Source of the DNA: Hyphomicrobiales bacterium
GTDB taxonomy: Bacteria > Pseudomonadota > Alphaproteobacteria > Rhizobiales > Xanthobacteraceae
Assembly (NCBI GenBank): GCA_018335895.1
Contig: JAGXQU010000190.1
Span: 1-32,696 of the forward strand
Length of the DNA stretch: 32,696 bases
Direction of reading: 5' to 3'
This document shows, in pieces, positions 17,425 through 27,173 of the stretch (the stretch's first letter is position 1; each line of letters opens with the position of its first letter). Under the pieces are notes generated by a model. It ran no database searches. It saw only the letters and a list, made by a program, of their open reading frames with translations, and was not told the DNA's origin. The position numbers and the translations under genes are program-made.

Positions 17425-19314
17425 ATGAATACCAGCAGCCAGGCAGCGTGGTCATGGAATCACGCAAGCCTCTATCGCGTTTTGACCATCATGGTCGCAC
17501 TCGCGATGGGTCTCTATCACATCTGGGTAATCCTGTTCGGGTCCTCCGAAGCGTTGCTCTTCCGCGGCACGCATGTCCTCTTTGCGGTGACCCTAACGCT
17601 GCTGCTCTATACGACCTTCTCCCGCAAGCAGGATGAGGCGCCCGGCATTCTCGACTATGCGGTTCTTGCAATCAGCATAGCACCCGTCATCTACGTACTG
17701 TGGAATCAGCAGTATATCGACGAGCGCACGCCGTTCGGCATCGACCCAATGCTGCCATGGGACATCATCATGTCGATCATCATGGTCGTCGTGGTGCTCG
17801 AGGCGACGCGGCGTGTAATCGGTCTCGCCTTGCCGCTGACGGCTATCGTTTTCCTCGTTTACGGCTTCTGGCTGTTCCGTAACGAGCCGACGCGCGTTCT
17901 GGAGCAATTGTACATGGGCACCGAAGGCATCTTCGGCATCCCGATATCCGTTTCCGCCACCTATGTTCTGATCTTCGTTCTGTTCGGCGCGTTCATGGAG
18001 CGCACCGGGACCGGCCAGCTGTTCATGGACTTCGCAATGGCCCTCACCGGGCACACCGCAGGCGGGCCCGGTAAAGTCGCAGTTGTAAGCTCGAGCCTGT
18101 TCGGCACGATCTCGGGCAGTGCCGTCGCAAACGTGATGGTAGACGGCCCGATCTCGATCCCACTGATGAAGCGATCCGGCTTTCCCGCGCACTTCGCGGC
18201 GGGCGTGGAGGCGACGGCGTCGACCGGCGGTCAGATCATGCCGCCAATCATGGGGGCCGCAGCTTTCCTGCTCGCGCAGAATCTTCAGGTCAGCTATTCG
18301 CAAGTCATCATCTGGGCGCTCATTCCCGCCATTCTGTATTATGTCGCTTGCTTCTGCGCGGTCCACTTCGAGGCGAAGCGCAACGGCATTCACGGCGTTC
18401 CGCGCTCCGAACTGCCGCAGTTCAAGATCGTGATGGCCGAACGCGGCCATCTGTTCCTGCCCATCATCATCATCCTGGTCGTCATGTATTCCGGCTACAG
18501 CGCGCCACTCGCGGCATTGGCTGGCACTGCGGCCTGCTTCCCGGTCGCCGCGCTGCGCAAGTCGACGCGCGTCAACTGCACGCTCCAGAACCTTATCGAA
18601 GCCTTCTATGACGGCGCGAAGAACGCTCTCGGTGTTGCGCTGGCCTGTGCCTGTGCGGGCATAGTGATTGGCGTGGTCACGCAGACTAACCTCGGCATCA
18701 TTTTTACGCAGTACGTCACGCACATCTCCCAGAACACCCTGCTGCTTGCGCTCGTTTTGACCATGGTTGCGGCCATCGTCCTCGGGATGGGCATGCCGAC
18801 CACGCCCGCCTACATCATCCTTACCGCGCTACTTATTCCTGCCATCATCAAACTCGGCGTCGATGAACCGGCCGCGCACATGTTCGCGTTCTACTTCGCC
18901 GTGCTTTCCGCGATCACGCCGCCGGTCGCGCTGGCGGTGTTCGCAGCAGCGGGCATCGCAAAGGCCGATCTATGGAAGAGCGGCATGGCTGCCGTGAAAG
19001 TCGGTGCCGCCGGCTTCATCGTGCCGTTCATGTTCGTCTACGAGCCGGCGCTGCTCATGATCCACGACAGTTGGGGCTGGATCCTGTGGCGCTTTGTTCT
19101 CGCGCTGGTGGGAATCGCAATGCTATCCGGCGGTTTGCACGGTTACTTTGTTGACCGCGCAAGTACCTGGCAGCGAATTGTGCTTGTCGCTGCAGGCTTC
19201 GCGCTCGTCGCCCCCAACCTTTGGGCCGACTTATTCGGCATCGGTGCGGCCACCTTCATAATCGTCATACAGTGGCTGCAACGTAAACGGGTAGCTGCGA
19301 CCGCGCGGCCGTAG
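17425..19314 (+). CDS. TRAP transporter permease, fused small and large subunits (DctQM type)
   Basis: A 629-residue integral membrane protein. Roughly the first 150 residues give four helices resembling the small DctQ subunit; the rest is the DctM-type large subunit. It shows the family signatures FGTISGSAVANVMVDG (226-241), ASTGGQIMPPIMGAAAF (about 265-281) and, later, GMGMPTTPAY. Fusion of both membrane subunits is characteristic of TAXI-type TRAP systems, which fits the binding protein upstream. Transport should be driven by an ion gradient (Na+ or H+), not ATP. Its stop lies one base from the stop of the convergent gene at 19316. The substrate is unknown. Confidence 0.95.
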   Translation: MNTSSQAAWSWNHASLYRVLTIMVALAMGLYHIWVILFGSSEALLFRGTHVLFAVTLTLLLYTTFSRKQDEAPGILDYAVLAISIAPVIYVLWNQQYIDERTPFGIDPMLPWDIIMSIIMVVVVLEATRRVIGLALPLTAIVFLVYGFWLFRNEPTRVLEQLYMGTEGIFGIPISVSATYVLIFVLFGAFMERTGTGQLFMDFAMALTGHTAGGPGKVAVVSSSLFGTISGSAVANVMVDGPISIPLMKRSGFPAHFAAGVEATASTGGQIMPPIMGAAAFLLAQNLQVSYSQVIIWALIPAILYYVACFCAVHFEAKRNGIHGVPRSELPQFKIVMAERGHLFLPIIIILVVMYSGYSAPLAALAGTAACFPVAALRKSTRVNCTLQNLIEAFYDGAKNALGVALACACAGIVIGVVTQTNLGIIFTQYVTHISQNTLLLALVLTMVAAIVLGMGMPTTPAYIILTALLIPAIIKLGVDEPAAHMFAFYFAVLSAITPPVALAVFAAAGIAKADLWKSGMAAVKVGAAGFIVPFMFVYEPALLMIHDSWGWILWRFVLALVGIAMLSGGLHGYFVDRASTWQRIVLVAAGFALVAPNLWADLFGIGAATFIIVIQWLQRKRVAATARP

Positions 19315-19315
19315 G

Positions 19316-19837
19316 TCAGCCTCCGCTCGTGGCGCTCCGCACGCAGTCGTTGTTCATGGAGCCGAACATTTCGTCGGCTTTGCCGAACAGCTTTTCGGAA
19401 TCCGCGACCGGCGCGCTTTTCGCGAGATCGACGACCCGCGCGAGTTCGCGCGAAAGCATCGTATACTCGTAGCGTTTCTGCTCGCCCTGGAAGTTCGCGA
19501 GATAGGTGCCATAGGCACCAAAACGGCTGACCGCATTCTGCGCTTCGGAAGCCGCCGCAACCACTCCGGGCGAATTCGGATTCTTCTCCCGCTCCAGCGC
19601 CGCGCTCAACGTCGCGGTCCTGAACTTGATCTGGAAGAAGGCGTCGATCAGGTCTTTGCAGATACGGGCAGTTTCAGACCGCGCCACGCCGGACTGGATC
19701 AGCTCGACGAAGCGGGTGTTCAGATAGCCCTGGTACATCGACGTCACCAGCGACAGCGCGGCGACGAAGAACGAAACATAGGCGAAGGAGTTCGCGTTGA
19801 ACCGGCCCGTTTCGGATTTTTTCTGCGGACGCTTCAT
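19316..19837 (-). CDS. Unknown single-pass membrane protein
   Basis: A 173-residue protein I do not recognise. A basic N-terminus (MKRPQKKSETGR) leads into one hydrophobic segment at about residues 17-34 (SFAYVSFFVAALSLVTSM). A mostly helical, soluble domain follows, rich in Ala, Glu, Arg and Lys, with two cysteines (about C59 and C165). By the positive-inside rule the C-terminal domain should face the periplasm. It starts 27 bp after the pdhC stop on the same strand, so it may be the last gene of the pdh operon. No catalytic motif is visible. Codon use looks like its neighbours, so it is probably a real gene. Confidence 0.7.
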   Translation of the reverse strand: MKRPQKKSETGRFNANSFAYVSFFVAALSLVTSMYQGYLNTRFVELIQSGVARSETARICKDLIDAFFQIKFRTATLSAALEREKNPNSPGVVAAASEAQNAVSRFGAYGTYLANFQGEQKRYEYTMLSRELARVVDLAKSAPVADSEKLFGKADEMFGSMNNDCVRSATSGG

Positions 19838-19864
19838 TGGCGCAACCCCGGTCCCGGCAGCCTA

Positions 19865-21193
19865 TCACGCCATCAACGAAAGCGGCTTCTCGACGGCCTC
19901 GCGGAAGGCGGACAACAACTGCGCGCCGAGCGCACCGTCTACGGCCCTGTGATCGCAGGACAACGTCACCGTCATGATGCTCGCAGGAACGACCTGCCCG
20001 TCGCGGACCACCGGCCGTTCTTCGCCCGCACCGACCGCGAGGATCGTCGCTTGCGGGGGATTGATGACGGCCGCGAAATCCTTCACGCCGTACATGCCGA
20101 GATTGGATATTGCCGTGGCCCCGCCCTGAAATTCGTTGGGCTTCAGCTTCTTCGCCTTGGCGCGGCCCGCGTAATCCTTCATCTCGTTCGAGATGGCGGA
20201 AAGCGACTTGCCTTCGGCATGGCGGATGACCGGCGTCACGAGCCCGCCCTCGATCGCAACCGCGACGCCGATATCCGAGTGCTTGTGCCGAAGCATCGCC
20301 GCCTCGGTCCAGGTCACGTTCGCGTGCGGCACCTTCTGCAACGCAAGCGCCATCGCCTTGATGACGAAGTCGTTCACCGAGAGCTTGAAGGTTGGCTTAC
20401 CGTCCTTGTCTTTCGGCGCGGTCGCGTTGATCTCTTCGCGTACCCGCAACAGCGCACCGATATCGCAGTCCGCGGTGAGATAGAAATGCGGGATCGTGAG
20501 CTTGGACTCGAGGAGCCGCCGCGCGATCGTCTTGCGCATGCTGTCATGCGGGACCTGCTCGTAGCTGCCATCCTGATAAAGCGCGCGGATCTGTTCGTCG
20601 CTCGGCACCGAGATGCCGGGCATGGTGCCACCCGAAGGCGCTGATGGCGCACGCATCTGCGCGCTGCCGGAACGCGCGGCTTCGATATCGCGCGCGATCA
20701 CGCGGCCATGCGGGCCCGAGCCAGAAACGCGGGCGAGATCGATGCCGGCATCTTTTGCAAGCCGCCGCGCGAGCGGGGATGAAAATACACGCCCGCCGCT
20801 GCCATTGGATTTCGGAGCGGAAGGAGCCTGTAAACCAGCAGCGTTTTGCGCGGGCGCGGGAGCCGCCATCGGCGCTTCTGCCTTCGGAGCGGCTGCGGCC
20901 TGCGGCTTTGGCGCGGAAGGCGCGTCTTTTGCGGCAGCGCTCGCGTCTTCGCCCTCTTCGGCAAGCACGGCAATCACCTGATTGACCGGAACGTCGGCGG
21001 TACCTTCCGCGACCATGATCTTAGCGATCGTGCCTTCATCGACCGCCTCGACTTCCATCGTCGCCTTGTCGGTCTCGATCTCGGCGATTACGTCGCCCGC
21101 CTTGACCTTGTCGCCTTCCTTCTTGTGCCACTTCGCGAGATTGCCCTTCTCCATCGTGGGCGAAAGCGCGGGCATAAGGATGTTGACGGGCAT
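19865..21193 (-). CDS. pdhC: Pyruvate dehydrogenase E2, dihydrolipoamide acetyltransferase
   Basis: A 442-residue E2 subunit. A single N-terminal lipoyl domain (1-80) carries the lipoylated lysine K43 in [15 protein letters not shown]. An Ala/Pro-rich linker (about 85-135) is followed by the E1/E3-binding domain (about 137-173, SSPLARRLAKDAGIDL...GPHGRV). The catalytic core ends with the active-site motif DHRAVDGALGA (H415, D419). It accepts acetyl groups from E1 and transfers them to CoA, forming the core of the complex. It starts 10 bp after pdhB with a GAGGA ribosome site overlapping the pdhB stop. Its first 80 residues and their DNA closely resemble the start of pdhB. Confidence 0.97.
   Translation of the reverse strand: MPVNILMPALSPTMEKGNLAKWHKKEGDKVKAGDVIAEIETDKATMEVEAVDEGTIAKIMVAEGTADVPVNQVIAVLAEEGEDASAAAKDAPSAPKPQAAAAPKAEAPMAAPAPAQNAAGLQAPSAPKSNGSGGRVFSSPLARRLAKDAGIDLARVSGSGPHGRVIARDIEAARSGSAQMRAPSAPSGGTMPGISVPSDEQIRALYQDGSYEQVPHDSMRKTIARRLLESKLTIPHFYLTADCDIGALLRVREEINATAPKDKDGKPTFKLSVNDFVIKAMALALQKVPHANVTWTEAAMLRHKHSDIGVAVAIEGGLVTPVIRHAEGKSLSAISNEMKDYAGRAKAKKLKPNEFQGGATAISNLGMYGVKDFAAVINPPQATILAVGAGEERPVVRDGQVVPASIMTVTLSCDHRAVDGALGAQLLSAFREAVEKPLSLMA
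21127..21175 (-). repeat. Near-identical lipoyl-domain DNA, copy in pdhC
   Basis: These 49 bases match 22511-22559 in pdhB at 47 positions, including 26 consecutive identical bases (21150-21175). The two copies are direct repeats about 1.38 kb apart and code for the same stretch of the lipoyl domain. The similarity continues more weakly through the rest of both domains, including third codon positions around the lipoylated lysine. Confidence 0.85.
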
Positions 21194-21203
21194 CGCGCGG
21201 TCC

Positions 21204-22577
21204 TCAGCGATACGTTACCGCGCGCGCTGCCTCGATCACCTTCGCGGCGGTCGGCAGCGCGAGCTTCTCGAGATTCGCGGCATAAGGCATCGGCACATCT
21301 TCGCCGGTCACACGCCGCACCGGCGCATCGAGATAGTCGAAGGCTTCGTCCATGATGCGCGCGGCGATCTCGGAGCCCACGCCGAATTGTGGCCAGCCCT
21401 CTTCGACGGTCACACAGCGTCCGGTTTTCTTCACCGACTCGATGATCGTCTGCATGTCGAGCGGACGGATGGTGCGCAGGTCGATGACTTCCGCGAAGAT
21501 GTGTTTTTTCGCGAGTTCTTCCGCCGCTTCCAGCGCCCAGGTCATGCCGATGGACCACGCGACGATGGTGACGTCCTTGCCAGGGCGCGCGATCTTCGCC
21601 TTGCCGATGGGAACGAGATAGTCGTCGAGCTTCGGCACCGGGAAGGTCTTGCCGTAGAGAATTTCGTTTTCAAGAAATACGACCGGATTCGGATCGCGGA
21701 TCGCGGATTTCAGCAATCCCTTCGCGTCCGCGGCCGTGTAGGGCGAAACAACTTTCAAGCCGGGGATGTGCGCGTACCATGACGCGAAATCCTGGCTGTG
21801 CTGGGCGGCAACGCGCGCGGCCGCTCCGTTCGGGCCGCGGAATACGATCGAGCAGCCGACCTGACCGCCGGACATATAAAGCGTCTTCGCAGCCGAGTTC
21901 ACGATCTGGTCGATCGCCTGCATCGAGAAATTGAACGTCATGAATTCGACGATCGGCTTGAGGCCGGTGAATCCCGCGCCGACGCCGACGCCCGCAAAGC
22001 CATGTTCGGTGATCGGCGTATCGATCACGCGGCGTGCCCCGAATTCCTGCAACAGTCCCTGCGTGATCTTGTAAGCGCCCTGATACTCGGCGACCTCCTC
22101 GCCCATGACGAAGACATCCGGATCGCGGCGCATTTCTTCGGCCATCGCATCGCGCAGCGCCTCGCGAACCGTCGTGGCCACCATCTCGGTGCCTTCGGGC
22201 ACATCCATCTCTTCGGGCGCGGCTTCTGCCGGTTTGCCGGTGCTGGCGGCGGCGCCATCTTCGCCCGCCACCGGTTTCGCCGGTGAGTCCGTTTTCTTCG
22301 GCGCGGATTTCGCAGGCGCATCCGAAGCGCTCTCGCCTTCGCCGAGGATCAGGGCAATCGGCGTATTGACGGCGACATCCTGCGTGCCCTCGGGAACGAG
22401 AATTTTCCCGAGTTTGCCCTCATCGACCGCCTCGACTTCCATCGTTGCCTTGTCGGTTTCGATTTCGGCGATCACATCGCCGGCTTTCACGTCATCGCCT
22501 TCCGCCTTCAGCCACTTGGCGAGATTGCCCTTTTCCATCGTGGGCGAAAGCGCGGGCATGAGGACTTCGATCGGCAT
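21204..22577 (-). CDS. pdhB: Pyruvate dehydrogenase E1 beta subunit with N-terminal lipoyl domain
   Basis: A 457-residue protein. Residues 1-80 are a complete lipoyl domain with lysine K43 in [16 protein letters not shown] flexible Ala/Pro/Glu linker (about 82-130) leads to the transketolase-like E1-beta domain, beginning [15 protein letters not shown], with [16 protein letters not shown] and [14 protein letters not shown]. With PdhA it decarboxylates pyruvate using thiamine diphosphate. A lipoyl domain on E1-beta is unusual outside alphaproteobacteria and gives the complex a second swinging arm type besides that of E2. The ATG at 22575-22577 is chosen over an upstream in-frame start because the lipoyl domain begins there. 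It lies 11 bp after the small membrane gene. Confidence 0.97.
   Translation of the reverse strand: MPIEVLMPALSPTMEKGNLAKWLKAEGDDVKAGDVIAEIETDKATMEVEAVDEGKLGKILVPEGTQDVAVNTPIALILGEGESASDAPAKSAPKKTDSPAKPVAGEDGAAASTGKPAEAAPEEMDVPEGTEMVATTVREALRDAMAEEMRRDPDVFVMGEEVAEYQGAYKITQGLLQEFGARRVIDTPITEHGFAGVGVGAGFTGLKPIVEFMTFNFSMQAIDQIVNSAAKTLYMSGGQVGCSIVFRGPNGAAARVAAQHSQDFASWYAHIPGLKVVSPYTAADAKGLLKSAIRDPNPVVFLENEILYGKTFPVPKLDDYLVPIGKAKIARPGKDVTIVAWSIGMTWALEAAEELAKKHIFAEVIDLRTIRPLDMQTIIESVKKTGRCVTVEEGWPQFGVGSEIAARIMDEAFDYLDAPVRRVTGEDVPMPYAANLEKLALPTAAKVIEAARAVTYR
22511..22559 (-). repeat. Near-identical lipoyl-domain DNA, copy in pdhB
   Basis: This is the partner of the repeat at 21127-21175, with 47 of 49 bases identical. 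The longest exact run is 22534-22559 (26 bases). Confidence 0.85.
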
Positions 22578-22588
22578 TACTGACCTGC

Positions 22589-22867
22589 TTATCGCGGCGC
22601 GGTGGCGAAGATGAACGCGCCACCCGCAAGAATGAGGCAAACGAAGAATACGGCCATCGCGATATGTACCCTGCGGGCGTTCTCGCGCGCTTCTCCGGTG
22701 AGCCTGCCATTGACGAAGAGCCAGTTGAAGAACAACTGGCTGCGAAGATGCTGCTGCTCGGGCGCGAGCGAGGCGTGAGTCCGCACGTAGAAGAAAGCCG
22801 CCGCTAACCAGCTCAGCCCGATCCCGATCAGGGCGGCGTAAGCGACAAGAAACCCGAGCGTGCGCAT
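22589..22867 (-). CDS. Small two-helix membrane protein between pdhA and pdhB
   Basis: A 92-residue protein I do not recognise. The first membrane segment lies at about residues 5-27 ([24 protein letters not shown]), a charged loop of roughly 40 residues follows ([21 protein letters not shown]..., with an Arg-rich [14 protein letters not shown]), and the second segment lies at about 69-89 ([20 protein letters not shown]). It sits 12 bp after pdhA and 11 bp before pdhB, so it is almost certainly cotranscribed and translated between the two E1 subunits. No enzyme motif is visible. A membrane tether or assembly role for PDH is possible but is inference from position only. Confidence 0.78.
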   Translation of the reverse strand: MRTLGFLVAYAALIGIGLSWLAAAFFYVRTHASLAPEQQHLRSQLFFNWLFVNGRLTGEARENARRVHIAMAVFFVCLILAGGAFIFATAPR

Positions 22868-22879
22868 GACCGTGTTCCC

Positions 22880-23902
22880 TCAGCGCAGAACGTCGGTATA
22901 GAGCTCCGAAACATCGGGCTCCGGATCGTTGGTGGCAAATTCGGCGGACTCGTTCACGATCCCGCGGATTTCAGCATCGATCTTCTTGATCTCGTCTTCG
23001 GAGGCGAGCTTTCTTTCGAGGATGCGGTTGCGCACGCGCTCGATGGGGTCGCGCTCGGTGCGCATCTTGTCCACTTCGTCCTTCGAGCGGTATTTCGCGG
23101 GATCCGACATGGAGTGGCCGCGGTAGCGGTAGGTCTGCATTTCGAGGATGAACGGGCCGTTGCCGGTGCGGGCGTACTCGACCGCCTTCAGGCCCGCGTC
23201 ATAGACCGCGCGCACATCCATGCCGTCGACTTTCTCGCCGGGGATGTTGAAGGAAGCGCCGCGCTTTGAAAAATCCGTAAGCGCCGACGAGCGGTCCACC
23301 GACGTGCCCATCGCGTATTTGTTGTTCTCGATGATGTAGACGACTGGCAGCTTCCAGAGCTCCGCCATGTTGAAGCTCTCATAGACCTGGCCCTGGTTCG
23401 AAGCGCCGTCGCCGAAATAGGTGAGACAAACATTGCCGTTATCGCGGTAGCGGTTCGCGAAGGCGATGCCGGTTCCGAGCGATACTTGAGCACCGACGAT
23501 GCCATGACCGCCGAAGAAGTTCTTCTCGACGCTGAACATGTGCATCGAGCCGCCTTTGCCCTTGGAATAGCCGCCGCGGCGTCCGGTAAGCTCGGCCATG
23601 ACGCCATTCGCTTCCATGCCGCAAGCGAGCATGTGGCCGTGATCGCGGTACGCCGTGATGACCTGGTCGCCATCCTTTAGCGCCATCTGCATGCCGACGA
23701 CGACGGCTTCCTGACCGATGTAGAGATGGCAGAAGCCGCCGATCAGTCCCATGCCGTAGAGCTGTCCCGCTTTTTCTTCGAAGCGGCGGATCAGCAGCAT
23801 CTCGCGATAGGCTTTGAGTTCCTGCTCCTTGCCCCACGCAGCAGTTTTCGTTGCGCGTGAAACGGACTTGTCTGCTTTGTCAGCTTTAGCGGCTGCCGGC
23901 AT
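22880..23902 (-). CDS. pdhA: Pyruvate dehydrogenase E1 alpha subunit
   Basis: A 340-residue thiamine-diphosphate enzyme subunit. The TPP-binding motif begins GDGASNQG (164-171) and ends with [11 protein letters not shown] (191-201). The early segment [16 protein letters not shown] (55-70) and the loop [11 protein letters not shown] (258-268), equivalent to the regulatory phosphorylation loop of mitochondrial E1, are intact. With PdhB it decarboxylates pyruvate and acetylates E2. The frame extends far upstream, but ATG 23900-23902 gives the usual start with a short lysine/alanine-rich leader. A 149-bp gap separates it from ftsB, so it may have its own promoter. This is the E1-alpha/E1-beta heterotetramer type, not the single-chain AceE type. 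Confidence 0.97.
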   Translation of the reverse strand: MPAAAKADKADKSVSRATKTAAWGKEQELKAYREMLLIRRFEEKAGQLYGMGLIGGFCHLYIGQEAVVVGMQMALKDGDQVITAYRDHGHMLACGMEANGVMAELTGRRGGYSKGKGGSMHMFSVEKNFFGGHGIVGAQVSLGTGIAFANRYRDNGNVCLTYFGDGASNQGQVYESFNMAELWKLPVVYIIENNKYAMGTSVDRSSALTDFSKRGASFNIPGEKVDGMDVRAVYDAGLKAVEYARTGNGPFILEMQTYRYRGHSMSDPAKYRSKDEVDKMRTERDPIERVRNRILERKLASEDEIKKIDAEIRGIVNESAEFATNDPEPDVSELYTDVLR

Positions 23903-24051
23903 TTTTGTTGTCTCACTCCCGTCGGCTTCGATTAGCGCAAATCGATTGCCTGCGCCACCGCTTCCGCTGGAATGCCAGACGGATGCAATTGAAACTAAAC
24001 GAAATTTCGGGGTTTCCGCTTGCCGCGCAACAGGATTGCGAAAGCTATGCG

Positions 24052-24366
24052 TCAGCGCCGGAGGATCATGATCAAATCGTTTGGCAGCGCAAAAGCGAGA
24101 TCCTTGCGCGCCAGTTCTTCCAGAAGGTCGGGATCGATCTGATTGGACTTGAGCAGGTGATTGCGGTGCTCCAGCGCGGTGCGCTCGACTACGAGCTGGT
24201 CGCGCTCGACGGTCAGGTTCGCTATTTCTTCTTTGAGCGCCCTGCCGGCTTCGATGCCGTAATTCCCGTGCTGCGCGTGAAATGCAAAATACGCGATCAT
24301 CGCTGCCGCGATGCAATAAAGACCCAGAACACGGAAAAAGCGGCCGAGCCGCGTGCGCGTGACCAT
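24052..24366 (-). CDS. ftsB: FtsB/DivIC-family septum formation initiator
   Basis: A 104-residue bitopic protein: a short basic cytoplasmic tail (MVTRTRLGRFFR), one membrane segment at about residues 13-33 (VLGLYCIAAAMIAYFAFHAQ), then a periplasmic coiled coil (EEIANLTVERDQLVVERTALEHR, about 46-68) and an ending DPDLLEELARKDLAFALPNDLIMIL typical of FtsB. It links FtsL and FtsQ in the divisome. The frame runs 63 codons further upstream into the eno end, but ATG at 24364-24366 gives the expected topology and length. Position between eno and pdhA is the usual alphaproteobacterial one; E. coli also has ftsB beside eno. Confidence 0.9.
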   Translation of the reverse strand: MVTRTRLGRFFRVLGLYCIAAAMIAYFAFHAQHGNYGIEAGRALKEEIANLTVERDQLVVERTALEHRNHLLKSNQIDPDLLEELARKDLAFALPNDLIMILRR

Positions 24367-24400
24367 CCGGCTTTGATAAGGGACCGGAGTTGCCCAGCCG

Positions 24401-25687
<1,287 letters not shown>

Positions 25688-25778
25688 TCAAGCTGGAGAT
25701 GCGGGGCTTCTACAGGAAGCCGCACAGCCGGAAAAGCGCGGGGTGCACCGATTTCAGCAATCGGCTACGTTCCGCCGC

Positions 25779-26228
25779 ATGAAAAAACCGACCCATCTCG
25801 GCAAAGTCTCGGGGATTCCCGTGTCTCCCGAAAAGGCTACGCTGGACCGCGTGCCGAACCCGCATCCGGACACGGACTATGCGGCACGCTTCACCGCGCC
25901 TGAATTCACGACGCTTTGCCCGATCACCGGCCAGCCCGACTTCGCGCACCTCGTGATCGATTACGTGCCGGGCAAGTGGCTCGTGGAGTCGAAATCGCTG
26001 AAGCTCTACCTCGCGAGCTTCCGCAACCACGGCGGCTTCCATGAGGACTGCACGGTCGAAATCGGCCGGAAGCTCGTAAAGCTCATGGCGCCGAAGTTTC
26101 TCCGCATCGGCGGTTACTGGTACCCGCGCGGCGGCATCCCGATCGACGTGTTCTGGCAGCACGGCAAGTTGCCGTCCGGCGTCTGGCTGCCCGATCAGGG
26201 GGTCGCGCCCTATCGCGGCCGTGGCTAA
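25779..26228 (+). CDS. queF: NADPH-dependent preQ0 reductase QueF
   Basis: A 149-residue enzyme of the short (YkvM-like) QueF class. The catalytic cysteine is C47 in [14 protein letters not shown] with D54 nearby, and the QueF signature [21 protein letters not shown] (70-90) holds the substrate and NADPH contacts. It reduces 7-cyano-7-deazaguanine to preQ1 for queuosine in tRNA. The ATG at 25779 is chosen because the upstream open frame overlaps eno antisense. The DUF1835 gene follows 9 bp after the stop. I looked for a preQ1 riboswitch in the 100-bp leader and saw no convincing one. The other queuosine genes are not in the window. Confidence 0.97.
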   Translation: MKKPTHLGKVSGIPVSPEKATLDRVPNPHPDTDYAARFTAPEFTTLCPITGQPDFAHLVIDYVPGKWLVESKSLKLYLASFRNHGGFHEDCTVEIGRKLVKLMAPKFLRIGGYWYPRGGIPIDVFWQHGKLPSGVWLPDQGVAPYRGRG

Positions 26229-26237
26229 CTTCCACTG

Positions 26238-27164
26238 ATGGCGCGCATCCTGATAACGAACGGCGACCACGCCGCGAACGCGCTCGCGGCGCACTTTCCC
26301 GATGCGGAAATTCTGATCTGGCGCGACGTGCTGGTCGAAGGCCCCGTCCCCGGCGGTATCGGCGACGAACGCCTTGCCGATATCCGTGCGCGGCACATCG
26401 AAGAAGCTTTCGGTATGCACGATGTGCGTGCCGACTTCACGCGCCGCGATCAGGCCTTCAGCCGCATCAATCCGTCTGACCGCGTCGAACTCTGGTTCGA
26501 AACCGATCTTCACGATCAGTTGCAACTCATGCAGGTTCTTGCGCGCTTTCATGCGCAGCCCGAAATTCCCGCGCTGTGGCTGACGCTTGCGGCTCCGCCG
26601 TTGCTCCAGCACATCGACGAGATGGCGGCGCGCCTTGCGCACGTGACGCGAGCGCAACTCGCTGAAGGGGTCGAGCTTTGGAGCGCGTTTCGCAGCCCGG
26701 ACCCGGGGCCCATGATCGAAGCATCCGGCGCGGAGGGCGCACTGCCGGAAGCGCGTTCGGCGCTATACCGCCTGCTGGAAGAATATCCGGCAACACATGA
26801 CGGCCTTGGCCGCATCGAGCGCAATGCGCTGCTCGCGATCCGTGACGGCGCGATCGCGCCCATGCTCGCGTTTCGTCACTACCAGCAAACCGAGGCGCTC
26901 CCGTTCCTCGGCGATCTCGGATTCTTTCATCGCCTCGACGCGCTTGCCTTTGCGGCGCATCCGTTGATCAAAGGTATTCCCGAAGGCGGTATCGCGCAGG
27001 CAAGCAGGACGAAACAGACGCTCGAATACGCAAACGCGCAGATCGAACTTACCGAAAATGCGCATCGCATTCTCGAAGGACAGGCCGACTTCGTGAAGCT
27101 GAACGGGATCGACCGCTGGATCGGCGGCGCCCATCTCAACGACTTCGACGTCTGGCGCTGCTAA
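26238..27164 (+). CDS. DUF1835 domain protein of unknown function
   Basis: A 308-residue protein. The N-terminus ILITNGDHAANAL (4-16) and WRDVLVEGPVP (28-38) match the DUF1835 pattern, which is followed by a mostly helical region with LWFETDLHDQLQLMQVLARF (about 86-105) and a C-terminal section ending GGAHLNDFDVWRC. Some relatives lie near RNA polymerase sigma-factor genes, but no biochemical activity is established. It starts 9 bp after queF on the same strand, so the two are probably cotranscribed; whether this links it to tRNA modification is unknown. Its stop is 9 bp from that of the convergent MFS gene. No signal peptide or membrane segment. Confidence 0.82.
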   Translation: MARILITNGDHAANALAAHFPDAEILIWRDVLVEGPVPGGIGDERLADIRARHIEEAFGMHDVRADFTRRDQAFSRINPSDRVELWFETDLHDQLQLMQVLARFHAQPEIPALWLTLAAPPLLQHIDEMAARLAHVTRAQLAEGVELWSAFRSPDPGPMIEASGAEGALPEARSALYRLLEEYPATHDGLGRIERNALLAIRDGAIAPMLAFRHYQQTEALPFLGDLGFFHRLDALAFAAHPLIKGIPEGGIAQASRTKQTLEYANAQIELTENAHRILEGQADFVKLNGIDRWIGGAHLNDFDVWRC

Positions 27165-27173
27165 TCCTTAGCG

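Noticed and set aside
17593-18723. A 376-codon minus-strand frame opposite the TRAP permease
   Set aside because: It is the complement of hydrophobic codons, gives a low-complexity hydrophilic product, and overlaps a clear membrane protein gene.
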